A stretch of DNA of 64,000 bases from Bisporella sp. PMI_857 (taxonomy: Eukaryota > Ascomycota > Leotiomycetes > Helotiales > Helotiaceae). A program made the position numbers and the translations under genes. The notes beneath the pieces were generated by a model. The model worked only from the letters and a program-made list of their open reading frames with translations, was not told the DNA's origin and searched no databases. Within the stretch, counting starts at the first letter, position 1; the number at the start of each line of letters is the position of its first letter. The stretch lies in NCBI GenBank assembly GCA_021307315.1, contig JAJSPD010000004.1, positions 434,001 through 498,000 of the forward strand, given 5' to 3'. Shown here piece after piece: positions 24,627 to 35,636 of this stretch.

Positions 24627-25477
24627 GGATGGATGTAGCGATGAGACTGGACTTGCATTGGCATACTGAGCGTGTGATGGGTTTATGACGGGATGTGTGC
24701 ATGGAAACGGCAGTTCTGGGCGTCGTTCTGGGCGGTGTTCTGGATTCGTGCCTGGGAGGCATAGCCTGGGAGGTATATTTGCATATATGGGGCATCCCAA
24801 GAATAAAAGCTGATACCTGTTTCAATTTTTTATATACAGAAAATCCAAAGCCTTGAAATTGACATCCTCGCTTCCGCAATTACATGATTAACATTCAAAG
24901 ACGCATCTCCCATAAGTCTAAGCGACTTTCCCGAATCCATAAAAGACGCACATCCTCACACCAGCCAATGTCAAAACCGCCGAGCTCTTGTCTTTATTGT
25001 CCCCTCGCCACCACATTACACAACCCCCGCACCCTACCGCATCGTGACTCTTGCGAAGCAAGCAAGAGAAACCGCGGATCCGCCCTTGTGGCACACCAAC
25101 GGCTATCTCGTACCGCCTTACTATCCCTTTTCCAACCAGATCCTCGGAACTTTACATCTCACATCCCATCTGACAGCGGGTGCTAGCCGCAATACTTTAT
25201 CCCAAGCCCTTTTTTGTGTTTGTACTCTAGAAGCTTTGAGCGGGAAAGCAAACAGAAGAAACTTTATCTCGGCGGTGTCGTGTTTCGGTTGTAGGAAGGT
25301 TTAGGAGAGTTTTTGTGTGAAGTTGTGCTGTAATATAAACTGATCTACTTTCTTAGGCAAATCACGCTCTATGTGCAACGCTCCATCTATCCCCACGTGC
25401 GCCCCATGTGTCTCATAAGCGTCAAAGCGCCGTCTATCCTCGTCCGTCATCGGCTCCTGTATCAACCAAACGTCCCT
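24627..25477. other. Convergent spacer between acuK and FMN1
   Basis: Two genes end here from opposite sides. No further gene is supported; the small frames have no domain. Confidence 0.5.
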
Positions 25478-26107
25478 CTACGAGTCACTCTCCCCCCATA
25501 AATACCCGTCTTCACCACCCTTCCTCCAATTTTCTCTCTCCAGACTCCGTCTCGCCACCTCGATATCCGTCTTGATATCCTCCACCAGCGCCTCCAAACT
25601 CACATAATCTAGCTCGGGTCGGATATACCCCAAGATACTAATCGCCATTTCTGAACCATAGAAATCCTTCTCGAAATCATGCAGCACGTGGACCTCCGCA
25701 GAACGCACCGCGTTTTTGTAGAAGGGATTGTAGCCAATAGACATTACCATGGGGAAGGTACGCCAGTTCTCTGAGACTTTGGCAACGGGAGGAGAAGGTG
25801 CGGAAGATGGGGGATGTGAGAGGGCTGGATGTCCGGCGGGGAGGAGCAGGCCTGCGAAGCCGAAGTAAACGCCTGAGGGGATGTTGTCGATCCAGGGGAC
25901 GCCGTCTACCGGAATGTTGGCCGTGGGTATTCCGAGCTGTATTCTTAATCAGCACTAGCTCTCATTCGGAGAACGGATGGAAGGGAATACCTCTTTCGAA
26001 CCTCTGCCAAAGCCCGACACAACTTGGCCATTCATGCGCAAAGGGTAAGGCGCCTCAAAGCCAGAATCAGGACCGATTATGGATGGCCGCGGCTCTCTGG
26101 ATGCCAT
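25478..26107 (-). CDS. FMN1: Riboflavin kinase (191 aa)
   Basis: The enzyme phosphorylates riboflavin to FMN with ATP, the essential first step to flavin cofactors. Exons are 26107-25991 and 25936-25478, joined in phase 0 across a 54-nt intron. Motifs in order: a short N-terminus ending [11 protein letters not shown], the signature [12 protein letters not shown] (PTAN binds metal and nucleotide), [18 protein letters not shown], then [17 protein letters not shown] and [18 protein letters not shown], where the catalytic Glu of the family lies in the EVH segment. There is a Pro/Ser-rich insertion of about 20 residues after [12 protein letters not shown], common in filamentous fungi. The start is the ATG opening MASREPRP; an upstream in-frame opening reaches further but looks like 5' UTR. 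It is monofunctional, without an FAD synthetase domain. Confidence 0.93.
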
Positions 26108-27054
26108 GGTGAGAGGATTGGCGAGGTTCCTGTGTCGAATATTTGAGATTGGGACGTAAATTTGAAGGCAACAATGTAGATACAGTTCTAAGCAAGGCTG
26201 TAGGCGGGGTGAAGTATACCCCACAAGGCTACAATCATTGCTCTGGCTGCCTTGATTTGCAGGCACCCAGCGTTGCTTAATAATCTCATGTCAAATGGCA
26301 TTTAGCGTGGGCAGGGGGAGTTTAGTGGCGGGTCCTTCCAGCCCCCCATATAAGCGAAGCTTGGGTTCTTGGCAGAATCAGGCTTGAACAATTTCAACTA
26401 CCGTCATCAAGTTTGAATATTTCACTCCAAAAGGCTCGAATATATTATTTCTTTATTCTATCTTCGATATTTAACATTGCCAATTCTCTAAATTTTTGAA
26501 ATTCCGAAGTCTGATTTCCGATGTTCCGCCAAGTCAAGACATTCTCAAACAGTGACGAGGTTCTCCCAACCCCGCCAACCACTCACTTTTTGGTTGCCCG
26601 GCCTCCCAATAAAAATTCCCCAAGCACTCGAGTACAAGAGCCGCTGAGTCTTGTCCTCCATTGACATTCCTCACTTTACATTCCAGTACTCGAACATATC
26701 CAAGCCCTTAAATCATTAAAGAAGTTTGCGTAGCAAAACATTCCGATCACACATTACGATTATCTAAGTTGTTATCGCAAGATCGCAAGGCTCTTTCTTG
26801 ATTATCGCAGCCTCGTTGTTTGTCGGACACTGGGAATTGGTCAGTACAACCCTAACCACATCAACTTGTCGGAGTGATATATACAAATAAAAAGAAAGTC
26901 TAAGGCTAACGGCAATTTACAGATATATAACTCCCACTTCCTCTATTACCTCTTAAACTCCATCCAAAAGCAAACCAAACCGTGTTTCGCTGACTATCTA
27001 TCAACCACTCCAACACACTATACAACCACCTTTCCGCACACACCCACCGCAATA
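26108..27054. other. Divergent promoter, FMN1 and small membrane protein
   Basis: About 950 bp between start codons. The right-hand half is pyrimidine- and A-rich, as expected for a long leader. A possible leader intron lies at 26840-26922 (GTCAGT donor, GGCTAACGG branch, TTTACAG acceptor). Confidence 0.5.
26840..26922 (+). other. Possible 5'-leader intron
   Basis: The GTCAGT donor is weak, but a good branch sequence (GCTAACG) lies about 14 nt before a TTTACAG acceptor, giving 83 nt. It would sit in the leader of the 52-residue protein. Confidence 0.35.
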
Positions 27055-27213
27055 ATGAAGCAAAACGATGCGATAGCGGTGATCATAATCATTCTCTTCC
27101 TCCTTCTCGCCGCCATCGCATTCGGTATTTACAGACTCGTCCACGCAGCAAGAGGCGACGGCAGCTCCAGCGGGAGTGGAAGCGACAGCAGAGGAAGTTT
27201 GGTTGATGATTGA
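27055..27213 (+). CDS. Small single-pass membrane protein (52 aa)
   Basis: A short intact frame runs from ATG at 27055 to TGA at 27213. Residues 6-28 are almost wholly hydrophobic (AIAVIIIILFLLLAAIAFGI), making a clear transmembrane helix, followed by a basic RLVHAARGD and a Gly/Ser/Asp-rich tail ending SLVDD. A long pyrimidine-rich region with a possible leader intron lies upstream and the ATG context is AATAATGA. I recognise no family. Proteins this small are usually skipped by gene finders, so I list it as a probable gene on the strength of the helix-plus-tail design and the leader. Confidence 0.5.
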   Translation: MKQNDAIAVIIIILFLLLAAIAFGIYRLVHAARGDGSSSGSGSDSRGSLVDD

Positions 27214-28308
27214 TCACCGCACCACCAACGTCTACGACAAAAGAGAAGATCTCACTACCGCTCCAGAAAGGCGGAGAAAAAAAAAGATAAATATGAAAGC
27301 TTGGGATATAATTTTGGATGACATGCAATGAGGAGTATATTTACAATTTGCTGGGAGGTATATATGGATGGACATATATACATATGACATGACATGATGG
27401 AGCTTATGGGATATTTATGGAACGACTTAGATTGTATATATATTATAGCATAGCATGGGGCGTTTGGGTATATAGGAAGCGAGAGGATGTATATCCTTGC
27501 TGCAGTTAGCAGAGAGAAGGCTATTGAATCAAATGAAGACACCCGAAGATACAACACGCTTTGGTTTCCTAGTTTGTCTACGTCATTTCCCCGTGAATGT
27601 TGTTAAACTGGTAGCTCATAGCGAATATAACCGGTTAGGCATCTAATTGTGTCAAAATTTATACATTATCATGAAGCGTGTTCTCAAGCACTGCGAACTC
27701 CGTGTAGCAAAGACGGGCGACTTTTGATGTTTTTTGAAATTCTATTTCCCACGTAGTGGCAATGTCGTATAGTTATCTATCGACAAGGATAATAGTCTCC
27801 GTGGCGAGAGGATATTTATTAGCAAACTTTTGGACGGTTTAAGCAGGGGGGCGACTATGCGGATAGACACAAATCAACCGCAATATATGGAAATGAAAGT
27901 AGCCGAATTAGGGAACGCATCTACGCTAATAGAAAATGAGATATAGTCAGCATCAGAAGAACATGGAAGTCACAAGAATTCATGCAATGCCCTACAGAGC
28001 GCGCAAGGAAAAGGTATTCTATACACTACAAGCGAAGTGTGATGCCACCCGACCAATCCAGCCGATGACGCCGACCTTCCCAACCGTTTCTTCGCCGCCA
28101 CAAATAACAGAAGGTAGTTATGCTCCCCATAAATGCAAGAAGCATAAAGAAAAGCATGCACCGCATACATGCATCTGAATGATTTACCCATGATTGTGCT
28201 TCCCACCTATCCAAGCCCATGCAAGTGATGCTATAAGCTGTTCTAGGTATCCCTCATCTCATCCCGTTCATTCAGATCATAATCACATGTCCGTCAATAT
28301 CGTTTTTT
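27214..28308. other. Convergent spacer, small protein and CDK1
   Basis: 3' flanks of two genes facing each other. TA-rich around 27290-27480. No further gene seen. Confidence 0.5.
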
Positions 28309-29443
28309 TCAATGATAGCCATTCTTAACATAGGTAGGACCGAGACCACGGCCAGAGTATGCAGAACTACCTTCCTCAAAGTATGGGTGCATGCAAGCTT
28401 GCTTGGCAGAAATACGCCCAGCAGGATCGTATACTAGCATTTCTTCGAGGAGGTGGAGTCCGTGGTCATCGAGATTTGTGCAAAGGGGAATGCTCATATC
28501 TCGGACCCACTTTGGAAACGAAGTCTTGAAGTCTGGGAAACAAGTCTTGTCGGAAACGCCTGGCCACTCTGCCTCAGTTGGAGTACCTAGAAGTCTGCAA
28601 AAGTATTAGCAAATAAAATGTGGCTCAAGTGATATTATACATACCTGAAAATCTTGAAAATCTCGTCGATTTCGGAATCACCTGGGAAAAGAGGTTTTCG
28701 AGTGCACATTTCCGCGAAGATGCATCCGACAGACCACATGTCAACACCAGTAGAGTATTGGCGACCACCCAAGAGAATTTCCGGAGATCGATACCAGAGT
28801 GTGACAACCTCGTGTGTGTAGGTTCGCAACGGAACACCGAAAGCTCGCGCCAAACCAAAATCTGCCAACTTGAGATTGCCTTCGCGGTCAATAAGCAAGT
28901 TTTGAGGCTTAAGATCTCGGTGCAGGACCCGGTGGCTATGGCAATATCTGACGCCTTCGCACAATTGGCTCATGAACTTTTTGACCATTGCATCACCCAA
29001 GCCAAGTCGTCCCAAGTCTGGTCCCGAGCCCTCGGGCAGAGCCTTTCCCCGACCACCATCTGAAACTGGTAAAGCTTCCATATATTTCTTCAGATCCAAG
29101 TCGAGGAACTCGAAGACAAGGTAGAGTTTATGGCCATCGGCATGAACGATGTTGAAGAGGCGAACAATATTGGGATCTTGCATCTCTTTAAGGAGGGAAA
29201 TTTCGCGAATCGCTGTGCTAGGAACCCCCTCATCCTCAGCCTCAAGACGGATCTTCTTAAGTGCGACAATGCGACCTGAATGGAGGAGATCGCGAGCCTT
29301 GTACACAACACCGTAGGTTCCTAATAACACGAAGTATCAGCCACTGCGTCGATCCCTTGCGCGGCAGTCCTTGCGAGCTGTAGCGATTGCTAGGGCAATG
29401 GGTTACCTTCTCCGATCTTCTCGAGTTTCTGATAGTTCTCCAT
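28309..29443 (-). CDS. cdc2: Cyclin-dependent kinase 1, Cdc2/NimX (332 aa)
   Basis: The master cell-cycle kinase that, with cyclins, drives G1/S and G2/M. Exons are 29443-29407, 29320-28645 and 28594-28309. All hallmarks are present: glycine loop GEGTYG with the inhibitory sites Thr14 and Tyr15, catalytic lysine Lys34, cyclin-binding PSTAIRE (46-52), HRDLKPQN with Asp148, DFGLARAF, and the activation loop ending [18 protein letters not shown] with the CAK-target Thr. Residues about 97-123 hold the filamentous-fungal insertion ([14 protein letters not shown] and on). The C-terminus ends in [13 protein letters not shown]. The first intron sits inside the glycine loop. Single-copy housekeeping gene; identification is very secure. 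Confidence 0.97.
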
Positions 29444-31114
29444 GATGACTATGTGATTTGACTATTTCAAAGGAGTGTGGGGGGGAGTAATCGATGCAAT
29501 TAAATTTGCTCGTGTTGAAGCGAGGGGCGGTGAACGAGGGGCAGACTTTCTTGATATGGACATTAAAATTGTAAAAAAGAAGTGGAATCCGTGGTTTGAA
29601 GAAGTACCAGCTCCGAAATCTGGTCTTCGTTGTCGCCGGGTTGTTGGTGAAGCGCTGTTCCTCGTCCTTAGGATTGTCAATGTTGATGTTGTCGTTGTTT
29701 GTCAGGAGTAAACAAAAGTTGGCCCGGCCTTTGACGCGGACTCAATATGCCGACGCGCCTCGCTAAGAAATTTATACTACAAACCTCATTGATCGATTGT
29801 AATTCGCACTCTACAAAAATAAAACATGTAGCCATCTTTTATTGAGATATTCAATACTTCTTTCATTCGATTGATCCGCCCTGTAGGTTTTGAGGACCAG
29901 TGCCTAAAACATTGTGTCACGGAGACTTGAATTGAGCTTCAGTTATAAGGCTTGGCATTTTTCGAAAGTGATACAATTTCTTTTGTACAGGGAACTTATC
30001 TCAGGGTACCTGACTCTTTCTTGTTTACAGCGTATGATTTGATTGCACTTTTAAAAGCGATTATCAACGTGCAAGATTGCGATAACCGCAACTATTAATT
30101 GCTACGGAGTACTTCTCATGGACCTCGTAATTCAACGTTAGAGGGTGCTACAAATATCCATCATGGAGATCTCTCATAATGAAGAAGTTTCTCAAAAGAA
30201 GACTTCAACCCTTTACGGATCTCCTCCCAATGGTTTGAAAGAGATCTCTGAAACAGAAATCCGAAGCTCGAAGTTAGCAACCCTGCGCTTGAAAAAATTG
30301 ACTGTGCTAGTTGAAGCTTGCCTACTGCTTACGTCGCTATTTCGTTATGATTAGATGGCTTCTACTCAGACGTCTTATGGCTGACCAAGAGCATATAGAA
30401 CCCATGATCAGAAATAGTAGTCTTATTCTAAAGTATTACACATAGCAATCTACCTGTAGTGCCTAACCAGCTTACAAATAATTCAAGTCGGGTCTTTAGG
30501 TCATTCACGGGCTAATTGGATAATCTCAAGAGCTTTGACGAACAAGGATTGAAATGGTTTAGTCCAAGCTTATACCATGAAATCAGGCGCGTCGTCTATA
30601 TGTCTGGAAAGCTGCGATATACACGGCGTTCCTAAGATAGTTCCCAACAGTTGTCCAAAATATCTCGAGGCTGGCCAGGCCCTAAAACCCAACTTTAAAT
30701 AAGCGAGTTTTTGTATGGAGGTTCCATACACATACAAAAAATAGAGGGAATATATGATAGAGTTCACATGCTGCTTTCTAAGTGCGGCGATTGGTGATGA
30801 TTAGAAACAGAGTACTTCGAAGTACTTGAAGGCGGCATTACAACGTCCAGTCCAATCTCGGCTTCAGGATTCAGAGAACGGACTACTGGATTCGTGATCC
30901 GAGGCTGCCGCGGCTGCAGTTGGAGGGGAACTCCTCTCGTTTTGTATGTCTTTGGCTCTTTTTGCTGATGATCAATCAAAACCATCTCATTGAAGCTTTG
31001 TTCAGGGCTGGCACCAAGAATAAAAATGGAGGCGAGAACGGCAAGTGGTGCGGCCTCAATCAAGCTAACAGAGATCTATTTGTTGTAGATATCCTCTTTT
31101 AAGTAGCCCAATTC
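29444..31114. other. Spacer between CDK1 and the GT8 gene
   Basis: About 1.7 kb holding the CDK1 promoter (right to left) and the 3' flank of the glycosyltransferase. A minus-strand frame ending at 30764 lacks its own ATG; it is in phase with the upstream gene and may be a spliced extension of it (see finding). No other candidate is convincing. Confidence 0.45.
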
Positions 31115-32307
31115 TTACTTAGCCAGTATGCTGCATCGTAAATTTTTATCGTTCTCGTAATCGGTGTAAAATCCGGTCCACATGACCCGGTCCGCACACC
31201 TGGGCCGATCCTCTCGCTCAACCTCGTCTGCTGGACAAGCTGGCTGCACCTCCTCCCATTGCTTGGAGGTGTGAGGTTTCCATGGCTTCGGTAATGGCCA
31301 GTCGCTGAAGTGAACCAGGTAGGCTCTTGATACCTCGCCCATGGCGTTCCAGTCCTCATCTTTATCCTCCGCAAGATACTTTTGGTGATCAGTAGCACGA
31401 AACTCTCCAGTTAGCAATGCCAGCCGTCGGTGAGGCAGAATCATGGCAGAATCCTTGAAAAGACGGTTGATCACTTCCATATCGAAATCACCAGAAGACA
31501 GAGCTTCTTGGACAATCTTCTCGTACCGACCCTTGTTTGGTTCAAGGAGCATAACGTGAGATCCGAGAATCTGGTCTTTGACAGAAGTATCCTTTTCATT
31601 AAGCCAGTAAGCGCGAGGTACGGCGATGGGAGCCAGAGGAGCGAGAAAGTAGTGATCCATATTATTTAAAACAAGTGAATCCGAGTCAAATGCAAGAACG
31701 CGAGTAAATTCGGTGAGCGCAAACACGTGGAATTTTGTGAGGCTGTTTGCCCAGGTTGAGTCTCCGTGAGACGTGGACAAGATCTCAAATGGCCGCAGAT
31801 TGAGATGTGGATAGTTCGAATGGATCGCTTGAATCGCAGCGAACTCTTTTGGTGCTTTACTCTAATGTATGAATATCAGTTCTACGATCGCTGTTTTTGC
31901 TACGGCTTAGCTAACCTTGTTATCCCAGTTTTTTGGATATATCAGTGCCATATCATAACGAACCCCAAAAGCTTTTAGGCGCGCAAAATTGATAATCTAT
32001 ATGTCAGAAACCTTAAATTTAGCTATCACGTTCAGTTTGTCGATTGCTGCGCACTTACCGTATTGCACAGATAATCTAAGTCTGTGGCATATTGAACATA
32101 AGCAAATCGTGGTTCCTCCTGCTCGGTCGTCCAGAATGGCTTCTGGCCGTGTGGAATCACGGGTATGGATTGATTAATTGCGCTTTGTGGGAAAAGCTTC
32201 GTGAAATTGAATTGAATAGTGGCATGGTAAGTGGCCGCAAGTGAGATCACGAAAACCACCACAGTGCTTGCTACGATGATAATAGCTCTTTTTGAAGAGA
32301 GGAACAT
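31115..32307 (-). CDS. Family 8 glycosyltransferase, type II membrane protein (358 aa)
   Basis: Exons are 32307-32059, 31996-31916 and 31861-31115; introns of 62 and 54 nt, all phase 0. Residues 8-28 form a membrane anchor after a short basic N-terminus (type II, Golgi-like), then a lumenal domain starts at RFAYVQYATDLDYLCN. The DxD metal/nucleotide-sugar site is DSDS (Asp169, Asp171) in RVLAFDSDSLVLNNMD, and HFSDWPLPKPW supplies the family's C-terminal motif. This is the glycogenin-like GT8 layout also found in fungal N-acetylglucosaminyl- or galactosyl-transferases; donor and acceptor are unknown. The neighbouring nucleotide-sugar-transporter gene makes a Golgi role plausible. Confidence 0.85.
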
Positions 32308-33584
32308 TGCGGGATCAGTACCTTGTTGAGTTTGGCATGAGTGAGAAGAAAATGGCTATAGTGAGTAAGATATGGTTGCAGCCACAAAAAAAACCGTATG
32401 GTCGGTAGATAAAAAGACAGGAGGCACAGGAGGCACAGGACGCGTCCCGTTCTCGTGTTGCATGTGGCATACGTTCATGCTCTGGAGATGTATACGAGAC
32501 AAGCGTCAAAAAATGCATGAGGCTTAGCGGCTTCAAAACTGACGCTAAGAATTACGAGATCTTCGATCACAATAATGTAATTGCTCTTGATAGAAGGTTA
32601 GGAATATAAAACCTTCAGCCTAACCTATTATTTGAAGCTACAATTAGATAAAATTCCCTTGAATTATCCTATAAGAAGAAAATTATAAAGTGTTTACAGT
32701 AAAGTGCAAACTTTTTGGTCTCCTCTATAGTATCCTTCAACTAAGTCCGAAAGAAGGCAGTACAGCTCGTATTTCGAGTACAATTGAAACAGCGACCATT
32801 AGCGTCTCCATTATTCTCCACTATTTACTTTGTTTAAATAGTTAAGTGATAGTCACATATAAGTTCATTTCCTTTTAGAATTTTTCTTGCTGCTATACCA
32901 AACTAAATGCATTAAATTCGATTTTGTTTAAAATTGTCAAGTGCAGGAATGTCACGTACTAAAAGGTAATAAGAGGGTTCGGTGGAAGCTTTATGGCCAG
33001 GGTACGGAGCGTATAAATAGGAGGTTCGGGGCGTAGTAGAAAAGGTAAAGATTAGTCTTTGTATCAATAGAAGTTGATTTGTGCCTTATTACTTTACCCA
33101 CTTTACAAAAATAGTTCTTTGTTGTTTTAAACAAATTTTATTATAAAACAAATATAAATACAGTACAGTATATAATAAAACATTTCAACGAAATTTAAAT
33201 TTAATAAATTTGGTTTTGTTTTAAAGCTATTATTTAATATAAGTGGTATATTGTAAATTACTATATTGTAAAATTACTCTATAATATTAACCACCCCCCC
33301 CGGGTGCCTGGCTTAATTAAAGCGGCATGCCCTGGCTTTTAGTGTGTTAGCACAAATGGACGCGGTTATAATTGTACTTTGTATTTCTCAGGCTAAAACG
33401 AAATGCTATTCAGCGTAAGTACTAGCGCGCACTGTCGATGCATAAATTAATTGCAACCTTCTAAATACCAAAGCCGGATGAACAAATGGCATTATAGCCA
33501 GCGAAGCCATTCCCTTCAAAGGAAAAGAACAGTTAAGGAGTTACGATATTGATCAGAAATCAAGCGACCCTTGGAAGGCCGGGA
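32308..33584. other. AT-rich island with transposon relic
   Basis: Base composition drops sharply to AT-rich from about 32580 and is extreme at 33110-33290, where almost no G or C occurs. This is what repeat-induced point mutation or decay of an old element leaves. A likely solo LTR sits at 32950-33107. Normal composition resumes near 33300 after a CCCCCCCC run. Confidence 0.55.
32950..33107 (+). mobile_element. Probable solo LTR (about 158 bp)
   Basis: The stretch begins TGTCACGTACT and ends CTTTACA, so it has the TG..CA (TGT..ACA) ends of retrotransposon LTRs. Inside are a promoter-like TATAAATAGG (33012-33021) and a downstream TCAATAGAAGTTGATT segment of the kind seen at LTR RNA ends. Its composition is GC-richer than the AT-rich flanks. 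I see no matching second LTR and no clear target-site duplication, so exact ends are uncertain. Confidence 0.4.
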
Positions 33585-34756
33585 ATGAGCCGAGCCAGAA
33601 TAGCTGTGGCGGTAGGGTTGGGTTCAGTCAGTATACTTAGGCCAGTGTCCAGACTCCCTTCAGCTGATACACTATCTACATCACAGTTAGTTCTACAAAA
33701 TGCGGCTTCGATGACAGTATGTCGAGTCCATATCCCGCTTTAGTTTATCAAAAATTCAAGACTGAAATCTCCCAGCTCCAGCATATGTTGCAGTCCTGGC
33801 CGGTCAACAGCGATTCAAGATATGAGCCTAGTAGTACTATTGTTCTATCAGAAGCCTTCAAGCTTGCCATCTCATCTATTTGGGTTGGCGTGGAATTGCT
33901 GCTTGCGACAACACCATCGTCCTCTCCTTCTTTCCTGAGTATTGTTCGCAATGGCCATCACAAAGCTACCGTGCCCGCCATACTTTACACTCTGGCAATG
34001 ACATGTCAGACTGTCGGGGCGTACAACCTCGACCTTCTTCCGTATTTGATGCTATCACAACTCAAGATCATCATTACCCCCATCTTCAGCGCGCTTCTCA
34101 TGAAACAGAAATTCGGGCCGGATCAATGGCTCTGCCTGGCTATGATCACCACGGGCACTGTCCTTGTCCAAATAGGCTCAGTTTCGCCACGAGCGGTCTC
34201 ATTAGCTACATCGCCTAATTCACCGAACGCGATCCTCGGAGTCCTTGCGATGTTGATAGCAGGCTGTTGCGTGGCATTTGCAGGTGTCTACATGGAGATG
34301 ATCCTGAAGTCATCGAGTACCGTCATGGTTCGGAATGCCCAGCTGGGGTTGTATAGTTTTTTTGTAGCCTTAAGTTTACACTGGGGGAGGCATTCTGATT
34401 TTAAGACCTTTTTTCACGGATACCATGCGCTGGTCTGGCTTCTCGTTATACTGCAGACCATAGGAGGCTTTCTTGTAGCTTTGTGTGTTCGATTTACTAG
34501 CGCAGTGGCTAAAAACTACGCTCAAGGATTGGGATTCCTTATTGCTTCAATCGTACCAGTCTTGGATTCTTCACAAACCATGAATTACCAGGTTAGCTCT
34601 GCCAAGTCATTTGAGAAGGTGTCCGTACTCACTGTTTTTCAGCTGTTGTGTGGAATCGCCCTTGTGTCCGGGGCAGTATTTAGATCTGCTTGGCAGGCTA
34701 GAATTAAGGCCAGACCCGACAGCATTATAGACAAACAAGAAACCTCAAATGTATAG
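33585..34756 (+). CDS. Nucleotide-sugar transporter-like protein, SLC35A family (about 353 aa)
   Basis: Proposed exons are 33585-33716, 33776-34591 and 34643-34756. Splicing out 33717-33775 joins LVLQNAASMT to the family block around RYEPSSTIVLSEAFKLAISS; splicing the in-frame 51-nt piece 34592-34642 removes a stretch with donor and branch signals. Family features are LPYLMLSQLKIIITPIFSALLMKQKF and about ten membrane segments. Such proteins carry UDP-galactose or UDP-GlcNAc into the Golgi in exchange for UMP. The N-terminus is weak: the first 30 residues do not look like the family, and the usual Lys-Tyr-Ala motif near TM9 is altered (KNYAQGLGF). Sitting between two AT-rich islands, the gene may be diverged or on its way to being a pseudogene. 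Confidence 0.68.
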
Positions 34757-34924
34757 GCTGTAGGTTGACTACGACTTCACCTAGCTGGCCAGGCCATGAG
34801 ACCAAGCTGTTGTGGGGTTTTATCTCTGAGTGCAAATCAAAGTGAAAAGAAGCATTGTGATGTGAGAATTAAGGTATCAGGGTACTTTGTCGCTCCTAGC
34901 CACCGATCAAATAGAGGTAGAAGT

Positions 34925-34961
34925 AAAAAAATTAAAAATTAAAAATTAAAAATTAAAAAAA
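34925..34961. repeat. Tandem repeat, unit AAAAATT
   Basis: About five head-to-tail copies of the 7-bp unit, with longer A-runs at both edges. Confidence 0.8.
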
Positions 34962-35012
34962 GACTCCCCAAAAAAAATCGGTTTACAGCGCAATAAACTA
35001 ACATTATTTTTC

Positions 35013-35616
35013 CTTAATCACGTGTCACGTGTCTCTCAGTACAAAACACGTGATGGTACCATAGAAGCATTCGCGGGAACATTTTGATAGTACAAAAGGA
35101 CTATAGCACAAACTTAGGAATAGTACAAATTAAAGTCGGGTACCTGCGAATAACAAGCACTAAAAAAGACTAGTACTGGCCGAAAAAAACACTTATACGT
35201 TTGTTATAGTAATAATACTCCAAGGGGTGGATGCTAGTTATGTGTTGGTCTGGAGTCTTTTGATCCTATGGCTCCAGCTAGCCTCGGGTTTTTAACTCAA
35301 ATATTTTAGTTATTTCTATATATAATGTAAAGTAAACTGTACGCCTTTTGATTGGTTTACCAAAAATTTGACTGTCAAATAACTGTATAATTTACTTTAA
35401 CGAAAATTTATGTCACAGCTGTTACACAAACAGCACATGATCATCTAGATGATCACTCCTATTTAAGACTAGAGGTTAGTGAGAGATTCCGTCACAAAGC
35501 CAATACTAACGCTTTTGCAAGCTATAGTAGGGTTTTTATTACGAGAATATTAAACTAAAAAATTTAAAGCTTGAAATTTTTTTTTTTTTTAGAAATAGAG
35601 CTTAATCACGTGTCAC
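35013..35616. repeat. 16-bp direct repeat pair
   Basis: The same 16 bases, CTTAATCACGTGTCAC, occur at 35013-35028 and again at 35601-35616, about 590 bp apart. Each contains the CACGTG palindrome. Possible ends of a decayed element, or shared binding sites. Confidence 0.6.
35438..35455. repeat. 18-bp perfect palindrome
   Basis: TGATCATCTAGATGATCA reads the same on both strands. It overlaps the left arm of the 14-bp inverted repeat. Confidence 0.75.
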
Positions 35617-35636
35617 TAGCTCTAAATAGGAGTGAT
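35452..35636. repeat. 14-bp inverted repeat around a 157-bp core
   Basis: ATCACTCCTATTTA at 35452-35465 is matched by its exact reverse complement at 35623-35636; similarity continues imperfectly inward (CTAG and GTGA blocks on both sides). This resembles the terminal inverted repeats of a very small non-autonomous DNA element. Confidence 0.5.

Noticed and set aside
30145..30354. Plus-strand frame of about 69 codons
   Set aside because: It opens through GTG; from its first ATG the protein is short and resembles nothing.
34592..34642. Reading this in-frame 51-nt stretch as coding in the transporter gene
   Set aside because: GTTAGC donor, TACTCAC branch and TTTCAG acceptor sit at the right spacing, and the spliced protein fits the family better.
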